A DNA stretch of 64,000 nucleotides from Beijerinckiaceae bacterium (GCA_027532775.1 JAPZTO010000001.1:682001-746000), one strand, 5' to 3'. Positions 8,670 to 17,206 are shown, numbered from the stretch's first letter. Translations and numbers: made by a program. The notes: generated from the letters alone by a model not told the origin.

Positions 8670-9533
8670 TCAGCCGAGGCCCAGAGCGCGGATCGCGTTC
8701 TGCTTCAGGATCAGGTCATGAATCTCGGGCTTGAAACCGGCTTCCCGGAATTGCTCGATCCAGCGATCCGGGCGGATCAGCGGGAAATCCGAGCCGAACA
8801 GCATCTTCGTCTTCAGCTGACTGTTGGCATACTGGACAATCTGCGGCGGGAAGTATTTCGGCATCCAGCCCGAGAGGTCGATATAGACGTTGGGCTTGTG
8901 CAGGGCCATCGACAGGGCCTCGTCCGTCCAGGGCCAGGACGGATGGGCGAGAATGATCGTCATGTCCGGAAAGTCGACCGCGACATCGTCGATATGGATC
9001 GGCTGGGAATATTTCAGCCGCATGCCGCCGCCACCCCGCATGCCGGTGCCGATGCCGGAATGGCCGGTATGGAAGATGGCCGGCAGCTTGTAGTGGCTGA
9101 TCAGCTCGTAAAGGCCATAGGCGATGCGGTCATTCGGGAAGAAGCCCTGACAGGTCGGGTGGAACTTGAAGCCACGCACCGCCCCGCTCTCGACCAGATC
9201 GCGCGCCTCGCGCACGCCCATCTTGCCCTTGTGCGGATCTATCGAGGCGAAGGCGAGCATGATGTCGCTGTTCTCGCGCGCGGCATCGGCGATTTCCTCG
9301 TTCGGGATCCTGCGATTGCCGATCTGGAATTCGGTATCGACCGTGAACATGACAAGGCCGATCTTCCATTCCCGGTAGAGTTTCAGCGTTTCGGCGATGG
9401 TTGGCCGCTTGCCGACCTTGAAATACTTGCTTGCTGCCTCGTCATAGGGCGCCCAATAGACGTCCGCATCCTGCCGGCAGGAGACTTCCGCATGGGTGTG
9501 GACATCAATGGCGACTAGCTCGTCGATCTTCAT
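8670..9533 (-). CDS. Amidohydrolase-2 family (ACMSD-like TIM-barrel) hydrolase
   Basis: 287-residue TIM-barrel metalloenzyme of the amidohydrolase-2 / ACMSD group. Metal-binding signatures are present: VHTHAE (His12, His14), IFHTGHSG, LAHPSWPW and FGSDFPL with the catalytic Asp. Family members are decarboxylases or hydrolases of acyclic or aromatic acids. It sits between feruloyl-CoA synthase and the SDR, spaced 11 and 11 bases, clearly in the operon. No thiolase is encoded here, so this enzyme is a candidate for cleaving or hydrolysing the beta-keto thioester in an acetate-releasing route. That role is inferred from position; alternatively it could decarboxylate a hydroxybenzoate intermediate. 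Confidence 0.85.
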   Translation of the reverse strand: MKIDELVAIDVHTHAEVSCRQDADVYWAPYDEAASKYFKVGKRPTIAETLKLYREWKIGLVMFTVDTEFQIGNRRIPNEEIADAARENSDIMLAFASIDPHKGKMGVREARDLVESGAVRGFKFHPTCQGFFPNDRIAYGLYELISHYKLPAIFHTGHSGIGTGMRGGGGMRLKYSQPIHIDDVAVDFPDMTIILAHPSWPWTDEALSMALHKPNVYIDLSGWMPKYFPPQIVQYANSQLKTKMLFGSDFPLIRPDRWIEQFREAGFKPEIHDLILKQNAIRALGLG

Positions 9534-9544
9534 CGCGGCATTCC

Positions 9545-11389
9545 TCAGCTCTCGGGCGGGATGGTGTCAGGACCGGGCGGTTCGGCATAAAGGGCCTCGA
9601 CCAGGGCGGCACGCCGGGTCAGCACCGCGCGCTGGTTGATCGAGCCCTTGTCGGTGATCTCGTTGGCGTCAATCGAAGGCAGCTCCGCCAGCAGCAGGAT
9701 GCGGGTGACACGGTTGGAGGAGCCCGTGCTGCCCCTCGCGAAATGGCCGAGGCGGAGAGCGAACATGCGGCGCAGGACTGGATCCTCCAGAAGGGCCGCA
9801 TCGGAAACAGAAGCCGGCGCCGCAACGGCCGCACGGCAGGCGGCGAAATCCGGAAAGACCAGCGCCCGCACCTCGTCACAGTCATGACCGGCAATCACCA
9901 CATCCTTCACAAGCGGAGCGAAGGCCGAGATCAGCTGTGCCCGCAGCGGGCCGACACTCACCCAGGTGCCGGTGACGAGCTTGAAGTCTTCCGAGACGCG
10001 GCCATCGAAAATGAAGCCGCCTTCCGAACGCCCCTGCTCGGCATAACGCAAGGCATCGCCGAGGCAGTAGAAGCCGTCCTCGTCGAAGGCCCTGACGGTC
10101 TGGTCCGGATCGCGCCAGTAGCCAGGCATGATGGTCGGGCCCCGAAGGCGCGCCTCCAGCTTGCCGGCATTGGGCACGAGCTTCAGTTCGAGCCCCGGCA
10201 GCGGCAAGCCGACAAGGCCCGGCCGGGCGGTTTCCTTGGTGCAGGCCAGCGCCGCCGGAGCCGTCTCGGTCGCGCCGAGGCCGGTCACCATCAGGATGCG
10301 CTCGCCGGTGGTCTCGACGGCGATCTCGTCAAGCGCCTTGGCGACATGCGGCGGCAGGCCCGCACCGGCATAGAAATTCGCGCGGAGGCGGCGGAAATAG
10401 CTTTCCCGCAGGGCGCTGTCCGTCCGGAGCCGGGCGACCAGCTCCTCGAAGCCCTTGGGCACATTGAGATAGAAGGTCGGCGAGATTTCCCTGAGATTGC
10501 GGACCGTCTCCTCGATGCCGCCCGGCATCGGCTTGCCATTGTCGATATAGAGCGAGCCGCCATTGGTCAGGGCCAGCCCGAAATTATGGTTGCCGCCGAA
10601 AGTGTGGTGCCAGGGCAGCCAATCGACCAGGACCGGCGGTTCATCCTTCACGAAAGGCAGCCAGTGCTGCAGCATCGCCTGGTTGGCGGTGAGCATCCGG
10701 TGCGTGTTGATCACGCCCTTGGGTTGCCCGGTCGAGCCCGAGGTGAAAAGCACCTTCGCGATCGTATCCGGCCCGACAATGGCATGCGCCGCCGCGACGC
10801 GCGCATCCGCCCTGTCGCCCTCCAGCAGGGCTGCGAAGGGCGTGGTGGCCATGCCCTCGATATGGCCTTCAGTGACGACAATCTCGCAATCGGGTGGCGC
10901 AGCAGCCCGCAAGGCCCGTTCAAAGGGCTCTGCCCGCGCGACGAAGATCATGCCCGGCGTCAGCTTGGCCAGAATGTAACGCAGCTTCGCGAAATCGGTC
11001 GAAACCAGCGAATAGGCTGGCGATATCGGCGCGACCGGCACGCCGATCCGCATCGCCGCCAGCACGAGGAGCCCCTGTTCGATATCGTTCCCGGAGAGGA
11101 TGGCGATCGGGCGTTCGGCCGAGACGGGGCGCCGGATCAGCGCCGAGGCGATGCGGGAGGAAGCAGAATGCGCTTCGGCAAAGGTCAGCTTGCGCCAGTC
11201 TCCGCCGCGGTCGCGCTGGGCGAGGAAAACCCGGTCCGGCGCAGCAACCGCCCAGTGATCGAGCGCGTCGGTCATCCGGTCGGGCAGACCACCCAGCGCT
11301 TCCCTCGAGCGGACGAGTTGCACGCCTGCCGGCCTTTCTTCAAGGACAGGCGTCAGAACGCCGAGGGCAACATCCCGAAAGGCAGCCAT
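9545..11389 (-). CDS. fcs: Feruloyl-CoA synthase
   Basis: 614-residue member of the acyl-adenylate-forming superfamily. The AMP-binding P-loop LFTSGSTGQPKGV lies at about residues 213-225. The subfamily marker DWLPWHHTFGGNHNFG is typical of feruloyl-CoA synthases and separates it from general acyl-CoA ligases. GLGATETAPAALA, the FYCLGDALRY aspartate motif and FDGRVSEDFKL hinge follow. It converts ferulate, and probably p-coumarate or caffeate, to the CoA thioester at the cost of ATP to AMP. It follows the crotonase after 74 bases and precedes the amidohydrolase by 11. The regulator beyond the crotonase probably senses its product. Confidence 0.92.
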   Translation of the reverse strand: MAAFRDVALGVLTPVLEERPAGVQLVRSREALGGLPDRMTDALDHWAVAAPDRVFLAQRDRGGDWRKLTFAEAHSASSRIASALIRRPVSAERPIAILSGNDIEQGLLVLAAMRIGVPVAPISPAYSLVSTDFAKLRYILAKLTPGMIFVARAEPFERALRAAAPPDCEIVVTEGHIEGMATTPFAALLEGDRADARVAAAHAIVGPDTIAKVLFTSGSTGQPKGVINTHRMLTANQAMLQHWLPFVKDEPPVLVDWLPWHHTFGGNHNFGLALTNGGSLYIDNGKPMPGGIEETVRNLREISPTFYLNVPKGFEELVARLRTDSALRESYFRRLRANFYAGAGLPPHVAKALDEIAVETTGERILMVTGLGATETAPAALACTKETARPGLVGLPLPGLELKLVPNAGKLEARLRGPTIMPGYWRDPDQTVRAFDEDGFYCLGDALRYAEQGRSEGGFIFDGRVSEDFKLVTGTWVSVGPLRAQLISAFAPLVKDVVIAGHDCDEVRALVFPDFAACRAAVAAPASVSDAALLEDPVLRRMFALRLGHFARGSTGSSNRVTRILLLAELPSIDANEITDKGSINQRAVLTRRAALVEALYAEPPGPDTIPPES

Positions 11390-11463
11390 GGTCCCTCCCT
11401 CGGGCCAGACCGGTTCTGTCGCCGGCTGCGCCCCGCCTGCTCCGGCTGGCCCGTGGTTACGGG

Positions 11464-12249
11464 TCAGCCATGCGTGATCTTCCGCGCCCGCTTTTCAAGG
11501 AAGGCGCGGAGGCGTTCCTGTGCTTCCGGCGTTGCCTCCGCGACTGCCGCCATCAGCGATTCCGTGAACAAGCCTGCCTCGGGGCTCGATTCCGCGATAT
11601 GCGGCAGCGCCTGAAGCACGGCATAATTCGTCATGCGCGCATTGCCGGCGGCCTTGTGGGCCAGTTCCACCGCCTTTGCCCTGCCTTGGCCGGCCGGGAC
11701 CAGATATTGCGCAGCGCCCATGCGATGCCCTTCCTCCGCCGAGAGGGTGCGCCCGGTGAGCATCAGATCCTGAACCATCGGCACGCCGATCAGGCGCGGG
11801 ATGCGCATCGATCCGCCGCCACCAAGGAAGATGCCCCGCTGGCCCTCCGGCAGGGCAAAATAGGCTGAGGCCTCGGCGATCCGGATATGGGACGCAGCGG
11901 CCAGTTCAAACCCGCCGCCGACAACGGCCCCGTGCAGCACGGTGAAGACCGGCACGGCGGCATACTGGATGGCGCGGAAGGCCTCGTGCCACATGCGCGA
12001 ATGGAGGATGCCCTTGAAGAGATCAGGCTCGCCCGTCACCTCGCCGAGATCGAGCCCGGCACAGAAATGGTCTCCGTGGCCATGGATCACCACAGCGCCA
12101 ACGCCTTCCGGCAGATTGTGGAAGAACGCGGCAAGGCCGAGGATCGTGCGGTCGTCGAGGGCGTTCCGCTTCCCGGCGCGGTTCAGCGCCAGCAGGGCGA
12201 CCGGGCCCTCCCTTTCGAGCACCAGCGTCGGTGGCAGATGATCCGTCAT
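11464..12249 (-). CDS. Crotonase-family hydroxycinnamoyl-CoA hydratase
   Basis: 261 residues. ATG at 12249 is set by a strong AGGAGGGCTC just before it; a longer frame exists but would run through the control region. The crotonase oxyanion-hole elements are FCAGLDL (about 62-68) and GAVVGGGFELA (about 107-117). Both acid/base glutamates of enoyl-CoA hydratases appear kept: Glu115 in GFELA and Glu135 in ALPEG. First gene of the leftward operon and adjacent to feruloyl-CoA synthase, so the likely reaction is hydration of feruloyl- or p-coumaroyl-CoA. Whether it also acts as an aldehyde-releasing lyase cannot be told; the SDR in the operon favours hydration only. Confidence 0.88.
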   Translation of the reverse strand: MTDHLPPTLVLEREGPVALLALNRAGKRNALDDRTILGLAAFFHNLPEGVGAVVIHGHGDHFCAGLDLGEVTGEPDLFKGILHSRMWHEAFRAIQYAAVPVFTVLHGAVVGGGFELAAASHIRIAEASAYFALPEGQRGIFLGGGGSMRIPRLIGVPMVQDLMLTGRTLSAEEGHRMGAAQYLVPAGQGRAKAVELAHKAAGNARMTNYAVLQALPHIAESSPEAGLFTESLMAAVAEATPEAQERLRAFLEKRARKITHG

Positions 12250-12289
12250 GAGCCCTCCTCGCGCCGGCATCGAGACGCGGCCTTCATGA

Positions 12290-12322
12290 TCGTCATAATG
12301 CATAACGATATACGGAGGTCAA
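12290..12322 (-). promoter_or_regulatory. Promoter plus 19-bp MarR-type operator for the crotonase-fcs operon
   Basis: On the minus strand TTGACC (12322-12317) and CATTAT (12300-12295) are 16 bases apart. A dyad at 12290-12308, TCGTCATAATGCATAACGA on the plus strand, fills the spacer and covers the -10. Arms are TCGTcATA and (C)ATaACGA. A near-identical dyad lies before the TRAP gene at 12948-12966, so the pair probably forms the operators of the MarR regulator encoded between them. A bound repressor would block polymerase directly. Confidence 0.7.
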
Positions 12323-12407
12323 GGGAGGAGGCCAGGGCGGGATCGGCCGGCGGTTGACCGGCGAGCCAGTTCGGGCACAAGAGGCGAAACCCGTTTCGAG
12401 AGCGCCC

Positions 12408-12935
12408 ATGCCGAAGACGTCGAACCTGCCCGCGCCTGCCGCCGAAGAATCCCGGGAAACCTTCGATTCCGGGCTTGATTTCGACCCCCTCACCCGGCGC
12501 CTTGGCTATGTCGTCCGGCGGGCGCAGATCGCCATTTTCCAGAGTTTCTTCCAAACGATGAGCGTGGCACAGATCAGCCCCGCGCAGTATTCCGCGCTCG
12601 TCATCATCGCCCGAAACCCAGGCCTTTCACAAACCCGGGTTGCCGAAGCGCTGGCGATCAAGAAGGCAAATTTCGTCGCTCTCGCGCGGGAACTCGAGCA
12701 GCGCGGCTTCGTCGAGCGACGTGCCATTCCGGGCGACAAACGCTCACTCGCCCTGCACCTGACGCCTGCCGGCAAGCTGGCCTATTCCGAACTGGACAGG
12801 CTGTCCGAGGAACACGAGGCCAAGCTGCGCGAGGCGATCGGGATCGAGGCTTATGAAGCGCTTTTCGCCCCGCTGGTCCGCCTCGCCAAGGTGAATTCCG
12901 GCGAAGCATCGCCCCCGGACCAGGACCCCGATTGA
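12408..12935 (+). CDS. MarR-family regulator, CouR/HcaR-like
   Basis: 175-residue winged-helix regulator. ATG at 12408 is chosen; a TTG at 12354 in frame would add 18 residues and lacks support. Features: a helical N-terminal dimerisation part from LDFDPLTRRLGYVVRRAQ, recognition-helix region LSQTRVAEALAIKKANFVALARELE, wing RAIPGDKRSLALHLT, and C-terminal dimerisation helices ending SGEASPPDQDPD. It is divergent from the crotonase-fcs operon. In Rhodopseudomonas (CouR) and Agrobacterium (HcaR), MarR repressors beside such operons respond to the hydroxycinnamoyl-CoA made by the ligase; the same logic is proposed here from the gene order and matching dyads. Confidence 0.88.
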   Translation: MPKTSNLPAPAAEESRETFDSGLDFDPLTRRLGYVVRRAQIAIFQSFFQTMSVAQISPAQYSALVIIARNPGLSQTRVAEALAIKKANFVALARELEQRGFVERRAIPGDKRSLALHLTPAGKLAYSELDRLSEEHEAKLREAIGIEAYEALFAPLVRLAKVNSGEASPPDQDPD

Positions 12936-12966
12936 CAAATCCAGAGGTCGTCATATCCTATAACGA
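12932..12966 (+). promoter_or_regulatory. Promoter plus matching 19-bp operator for the TRAP binding-protein gene
   Basis: TTGACA (12932-12937) overlaps the marR stop codon, and TATCCT (12954-12959) follows after 16 bases. The dyad TCGTCATATCCTATAACGA occupies 12948-12966, covering the -10 and the probable start of transcription. It agrees with the dyad at 12290-12308 in 15 of 19 positions, including both TCGTCATA and ATAACGA arms in the same spacing. This suggests joint repression of uptake and catabolism by one regulator. Confidence 0.7.
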
Positions 12967-13004
12967 AATAGCCGGCATAAGCCGCATTCGAAGGGAGGAC
13001 GACC

Positions 13005-14129
13005 ATGACGGACACCAAAGGGGCCGGCACGACCGCGCCCGGGACTTCGCGGCGGCATCTGCTGGTTGGCGGGGCAGCCGCAACTGGCGCAGCGATCGCG
13101 GCGCCGGCCATCGCACAGAGCAACCCTGCATTGACGTGGCGCATGCCGATGTTCGTGCCGCGAACGGTTGATTCCGTCGTCGAGGCCGCGAATGACTTTG
13201 CCCGGCGGGTTGCGGATTCAACAGACGGGAAATTCCAGATCCAGCGCTTCAGTGCCGGCGAGATCGTGCCCGGCGGCCCGGCTGTCCTCGACGCGGCGGA
13301 AGCCGGCACGGTCGAATGCGCCTTCACGCTGTCCTACTATTCTTTTGGCAAGGACCCGGCCTACGCCTTCGGCTCGACGCTGCCATTCGGCTTCAACACG
13401 CGCGGCCAGGCGGCATGGCTGTTCAAGGGTGGCGGCCTTGCGCTGCTGAACGAGTTCTTCAATGCGCGGGGCACGCATGGCCTGCCTGTCGGCAACTCGA
13501 CGGCCCAGATGGGCGGGTTCTTCCGCAAGGAAATCAATACGCTGGATGACCTCAAGGGCCTGAAGATGCGGATTCCCGGGCTTGGTGGCACGGTCATGTC
13601 CAAGCTGGGCGTGGTACCCCAGCAATTGCCGCCGGGCGACATCTACCCGGCACTCGAACGCGGCACGATCGATGCAGCCGAATGGGCCGGACCCTATGAT
13701 GATTTCAAGTTCGGGCTGCACAAGGTCGCGCCCTATTACTACGCGCCGGGCTGGTGGGAACCGCAAGCCACCATCATGGCCTTCATCAACAAAGCCAAAT
13801 GGGACGAGTTACCCAAACATTACAAAGCGATCCTCGAGGCGGCCGCCACCGCCACCTGGACCGGCCATGTCGCGCATTACGACACGATCAATTCCGGCGG
13901 CCTTCGCCAGCTTGCCGCGGCCGGTGCCAGGATCCGCTTCTTCTCGCAACAGATCCTCGATGCGGCCTATGACGCCTCGTTCAAAACCTTCGAGGAACTG
14001 CGCACCAAGAGCCCCGATTTTGCGAAGATCTATCCGCACTGGAAGAAGTTCCTCGAAGAGAACGAGCTTTATGCTCGCGTGGGCGATGCGAGCTACGACA
14101 ATTACATCTACAACCGGAAGACGCGCTGA
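13005..14129 (+). CDS. TRAP transporter substrate-binding protein (DctP/TakP type), Tat-exported
   Basis: 374-residue periplasmic binding protein, ATG at 13005 with GGGAGGAC in front. The N terminus has a twin-arginine signal, SRRHLLVGGAAATGAAIAAP, with probable cleavage after IAQS. The mature part has DctP-family features: FSAGEIVPGGPAVLDAAEAG, LKGLKMRIPGLGGTVMSKLG, and the substrate-carboxylate region around PALERGTIDAAEWAGPYDD, which places it near the TakP/2-oxo-acid binding group. No DctQ or DctM gene is adjacent, so it must use membrane subunits encoded elsewhere. Regulated with the hydroxycinnamate operon by the shared dyad, it probably binds a hydroxycinnamate or a related aromatic acid. 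A strong terminator follows. Confidence 0.92.
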   Translation: MTDTKGAGTTAPGTSRRHLLVGGAAATGAAIAAPAIAQSNPALTWRMPMFVPRTVDSVVEAANDFARRVADSTDGKFQIQRFSAGEIVPGGPAVLDAAEAGTVECAFTLSYYSFGKDPAYAFGSTLPFGFNTRGQAAWLFKGGGLALLNEFFNARGTHGLPVGNSTAQMGGFFRKEINTLDDLKGLKMRIPGLGGTVMSKLGVVPQQLPPGDIYPALERGTIDAAEWAGPYDDFKFGLHKVAPYYYAPGWWEPQATIMAFINKAKWDELPKHYKAILEAAATATWTGHVAHYDTINSGGLRQLAAAGARIRFFSQQILDAAYDASFKTFEELRTKSPDFAKIYPHWKKFLEENELYARVGDASYDNYIYNRKTR

Positions 14130-14157
14130 CTGACCGAATTGAGGCGCACCGCCTTTA

Positions 14158-14186
14158 CTCCGGCCGAATCGCGCGGCCGGAGTTTT
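14158..14186 (+). terminator. Rho-independent terminator after the TRAP binding-protein gene
   Basis: Perfect 9-bp stem CTCCGGCCG (14158-14166) / CGGCCGGAG (14174-14182), 7-base loop, then TTTT. It lies 28 bases after the stop codon and separates the hydroxycinnamate locus from the esterase gene. Confidence 0.88.
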
Positions 14187-14370
14187 GGCTTCAGTGACAA
14201 AGACCACAGCACCCGGCGCAGGTTCGGCGCAGCATCAGGGCCGTGGGATGGGTTCCCTGGGGGCGGTCTCCCTGCCCGGCCCATGGCGCAGGGCGGCAGG
14301 CTTCTCCCCGGCATGCCGCCCTGCGGGCATGCGGTGGCCATATGGCCGTCCCGGACTGGAGGAGCTAGCC

Positions 14371-16254
14371 ATGACCAGGCCTCGCAAGACAATGATGCGG
14401 ATGGGAGCTCGCCTTGCCGGGCTGGCGATGCTCGGCCTGGTCGGCGCCGGGCTGCCGGCTGCAGCCCAGACGATCGAATGGCACGTCATCAACCGGTTCC
14501 GGCTTTTCACCGAGCGCTCGGATTTCGAGCGGCACGCGCAGGCTGCCGCCGGCCGATCCTCGATCCTCGAAACGGAACGCGCGCTCTCGGCCGGATCCCG
14601 CGAGGGCTGGGCCGCCGCCATGCTTGGCCGGACCTGCCTGAAGGCAGGCGGCAACGAGATTTCCGGGACATGCCGGCGCGACGGCGTCCAGGAATCCTAT
14701 CTCACCCCGGCCAGCTTTCCGATCCGCCTCACGTTCCTCCCTGCCGGCACGGCGGGAGCAGCCTGCCGCTGGATCTTCCGCGATCTTGCGACGGGCACGC
14801 GGGAAGAGGTGCAGGGCCCCTGCCAGGGCCTCGAACGGCGCATCGCCGCGGACCGTCGACTCGCGGTCAGCGTGGCCGATGCCGCGACGCCAAGCCTGAT
14901 CCTCGCGACGACCGACATTGCGGTACGGCATGTTCTGATGGCCGGGCTGGGGGATTCGATCGCCTCGGGCGAAGGCAATCCGGACCGGCCGGTCCGGCTG
15001 TCGCCGAACCGGGCCATGTGCTTTGACCGGTTCTTCTCCAACCGCGAATACTGGCGTCCGAGCCGGGAAGGGTACGCGCTTCGCACCGCCTGCCCGGCCA
15101 ATCCCGGCGAGGCCTCGACAGACGAGGAAAGGCGCGCTTGGGGCACGCGAGCGGCACGTTGGACAAGCCCCGCCTGTCATCGATCGCTCTACAGCTACCA
15201 GATGCGCGCCGCGCTGGCCCTGGCGATCCAGAATCCCGACAGCGCCGTCACTTTCGTGCCGCTCGGCTGCTCGGGCGCGACGATCGAGGAGGGCATCCTG
15301 AAATCGCGCAAGGCCCGCGAATTCTATAACGGGCAGACGATCGTCCAGTCACAGATCTCGCTGATCGACCGCTATGTCCTCGATGCGGGCCGGCCCTTCG
15401 ACGCCATCCTGCTGACGATCGGGGCGAACGATATCGGGTTTTCCGGCCTTGTCGCCGACATCATGCTGCAGCCGGGCAAGGAGCGCGAGATCTTCGAGGC
15501 TGCGGGGCTTGTCACCAGCGTCAGCCAGGCCGAGCGCGCGCTCGCCCGGGTGCTCCGCCCGAATTTCGAAACCTTGCGCCGACGGCTCGCCCCGGCGATT
15601 GCAGGGCGCGATCTCGGCAATGTCATCTACACGATCTACGGCAATCCGGCCCGCCGCGATGCCAGCCGGGCCTGCCCGAGTTCACGACACGGGTTCGATG
15701 TGCATCCGGGATTCGGGGTCGATGGCGCGAAAGCGGCCGATGCCGTCCGTTTCGTCGACACCACATTCTTCCCTGCCCTGAAGGACCTTGCCCGCTGCGC
15801 GCCCTCGACCGGCTGCACCGGCCCGGACAGCCGGGCGATGACCTTCGTCGACCGGCATCAGGACGCTTTCGCACAACATGGCTTCTGCGCCACCGGAAGC
15901 GACGATCCGGAATTCGACCGCCAATGCTTCCGGACGGACGGTCGATCCTTCGCAACGTCTCCCCCGCCGGAAACCAGCGCACTGGCCGGCGCCTGTGCCG
16001 GGCGCGAGGGCGAGTTCCGGCCCTTTGCCTCGCGGCAACGCTGGGTGAGGACCGCCAATGACAGCTATTTCGCAGCCATGACCTATCCGGACGAGTTCCG
16101 GCGGCTCGCAGGCGACCTGCATGACCCGATCTGGGGCGCGACCAGCGCTGTCTATGGCGGGGCGATCCACCCCACCGCCGAGGGTCATGCCGCGATGGCA
16201 GATGCGGCCCTGGCCGATCTTGCCCGGCGCCTCGGCATGAAGGGCTGGCCTTAA
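14371..16254 (+). CDS. Secreted SGNH/GDSL (SEST-like) hydrolase
   Basis: 627 residues. ATG at 14371 (MTRPRKTMMRMG) is preceded by GAGGAG and gives a typical Sec signal peptide with cleavage near AAAQ-T (about residue 33). After a 150-residue N-terminal region with several cysteines comes the catalytic domain: block I GLGDSIASGEGN with nucleophile Ser195, FVPLGCSGATIEEG, block III TIGANDIGFSG, and block V IHPTAEGHAAMA with His600. The GDSxxSGEG form and large inserts rich in Cys pairs resemble the Streptomyces SEST-like esterases. Likely substrate is an ester of a plant or lipid compound outside the cytoplasm. Placement next to hydroxycinnamate genes suggests possible feruloyl ester release, which is only inference. 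Confidence 0.85.
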   Translation: MTRPRKTMMRMGARLAGLAMLGLVGAGLPAAAQTIEWHVINRFRLFTERSDFERHAQAAAGRSSILETERALSAGSREGWAAAMLGRTCLKAGGNEISGTCRRDGVQESYLTPASFPIRLTFLPAGTAGAACRWIFRDLATGTREEVQGPCQGLERRIAADRRLAVSVADAATPSLILATTDIAVRHVLMAGLGDSIASGEGNPDRPVRLSPNRAMCFDRFFSNREYWRPSREGYALRTACPANPGEASTDEERRAWGTRAARWTSPACHRSLYSYQMRAALALAIQNPDSAVTFVPLGCSGATIEEGILKSRKAREFYNGQTIVQSQISLIDRYVLDAGRPFDAILLTIGANDIGFSGLVADIMLQPGKEREIFEAAGLVTSVSQAERALARVLRPNFETLRRRLAPAIAGRDLGNVIYTIYGNPARRDASRACPSSRHGFDVHPGFGVDGAKAADAVRFVDTTFFPALKDLARCAPSTGCTGPDSRAMTFVDRHQDAFAQHGFCATGSDDPEFDRQCFRTDGRSFATSPPPETSALAGACAGREGEFRPFASRQRWVRTANDSYFAAMTYPDEFRRLAGDLHDPIWGATSAVYGGAIHPTAEGHAAMADAALADLARRLGMKGWP

Positions 16255-16264
16255 GCCGCCTGCC

Positions 16265-17206
16265 TCAGCGCGGGCCGACCAGATAGTCCTTCCGCAGCAT
16301 GCAATGCACGCCCTTGTGCTGGTTGACCGTCTGCGTGATCCGCAGATCCGCCGTGATCGAGCAGAGCCCGTAGGCCTGTTCGCGCGTCAGGCCCGTCCGC
16401 TCCACAACCAGCGCAATCATGTCGCGCAGGGCCTTCTCGGCACATTTGTCGAGATCGGGGTCCATGCCGCAGGTGATGACATGGGTCGGCGTTTCGGCGC
16501 GCGGATAGGTGAAACGCAGATCCTTCCGGACGATGAACTCGAAGGTGCCGGCAAGCGCCGTCTCGATGGCCGTGACATTGACCTCGCCATCGCCCTGCAG
16601 GGCATGGCCATCCCCACAGGAGAAAAGCGCCCCCTCGACAAAGACCGGCAGGTAGAGCGTCGTCCCGGCCACAAGTTCCTTGTTGTCGATGTTGCCGCCG
16701 AAGGCGCGGGGAATGATCGAGGTGCAGCGCCCCCAAGCCTGCGGCGGGGCAACGCCCATGACGCCGAAGAAAGGGGCCAGCGGCAATTCGAGCCCCCAGG
16801 GCATGGTGCCGATCATGCGTTTCGCATCCAGCGCGACATGCATCAGGTGATAGGTCGGGAAGTCATCCGGCAGGGTGCCGGCCAACGGGCGGTTGAAATT
16901 GAAGCCCCAATCCTGATGCAGGCCGATCTCGCGGATCCGCACCTCGAGGACATCCCCCGGGGCGGCGCCCTCGACATGCACCGGTCCTGTCAGGATATGC
17001 GGGCCGAAAGGCAGGCCAACCTGCGCCGCATGGATCGCGTGGAGTTCCGGCGGCACGTGGAAGCCGGGCGGCGGAAGCACCTCTCGCGTGCCGGAAACAC
17101 TGCTGATCCGTACGGTCGAACCGCTGGGGACGCGGAGGGCCGGTGCCAGACCGGCATCAAAATAACCCCAATGCGCGGTTTCGGGAGAGGCCTTCAGTTC
17201 GAACAT
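16265..17206 (-). CDS. Acetamidase/formamidase family amidohydrolase
   Basis: 313-residue FmdA/AmdA-family enzyme that hydrolyses short amides to acid and ammonia in the cytosol. ATG at 17206 with AAAGGA upstream gives MFELKASPETAHWGYFD; the longer open frame is rejected. Family landmarks: HILTGPVHVEGAAPGDVLEV, DWGFNFNRP, the metal/substrate motif CGDGHALQGDGEVNVTAIE, and DLRITQTVNQHKGVHCMLRK at the C terminus. It converges on the esterase gene (10-base gap) and diverges from the LOG-family gene, so it has its own promoter in the 101-base gap 17207-17307. It may release ammonia from an amide produced by the neighbouring amidohydrolase operon, but no direct link is visible. Confidence 0.92.
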   Translation of the reverse strand: MFELKASPETAHWGYFDAGLAPALRVPSGSTVRISSVSGTREVLPPPGFHVPPELHAIHAAQVGLPFGPHILTGPVHVEGAAPGDVLEVRIREIGLHQDWGFNFNRPLAGTLPDDFPTYHLMHVALDAKRMIGTMPWGLELPLAPFFGVMGVAPPQAWGRCTSIIPRAFGGNIDNKELVAGTTLYLPVFVEGALFSCGDGHALQGDGEVNVTAIETALAGTFEFIVRKDLRFTYPRAETPTHVITCGMDPDLDKCAEKALRDMIALVVERTGLTREQAYGLCSITADLRITQTVNQHKGVHCMLRKDYLVGPR

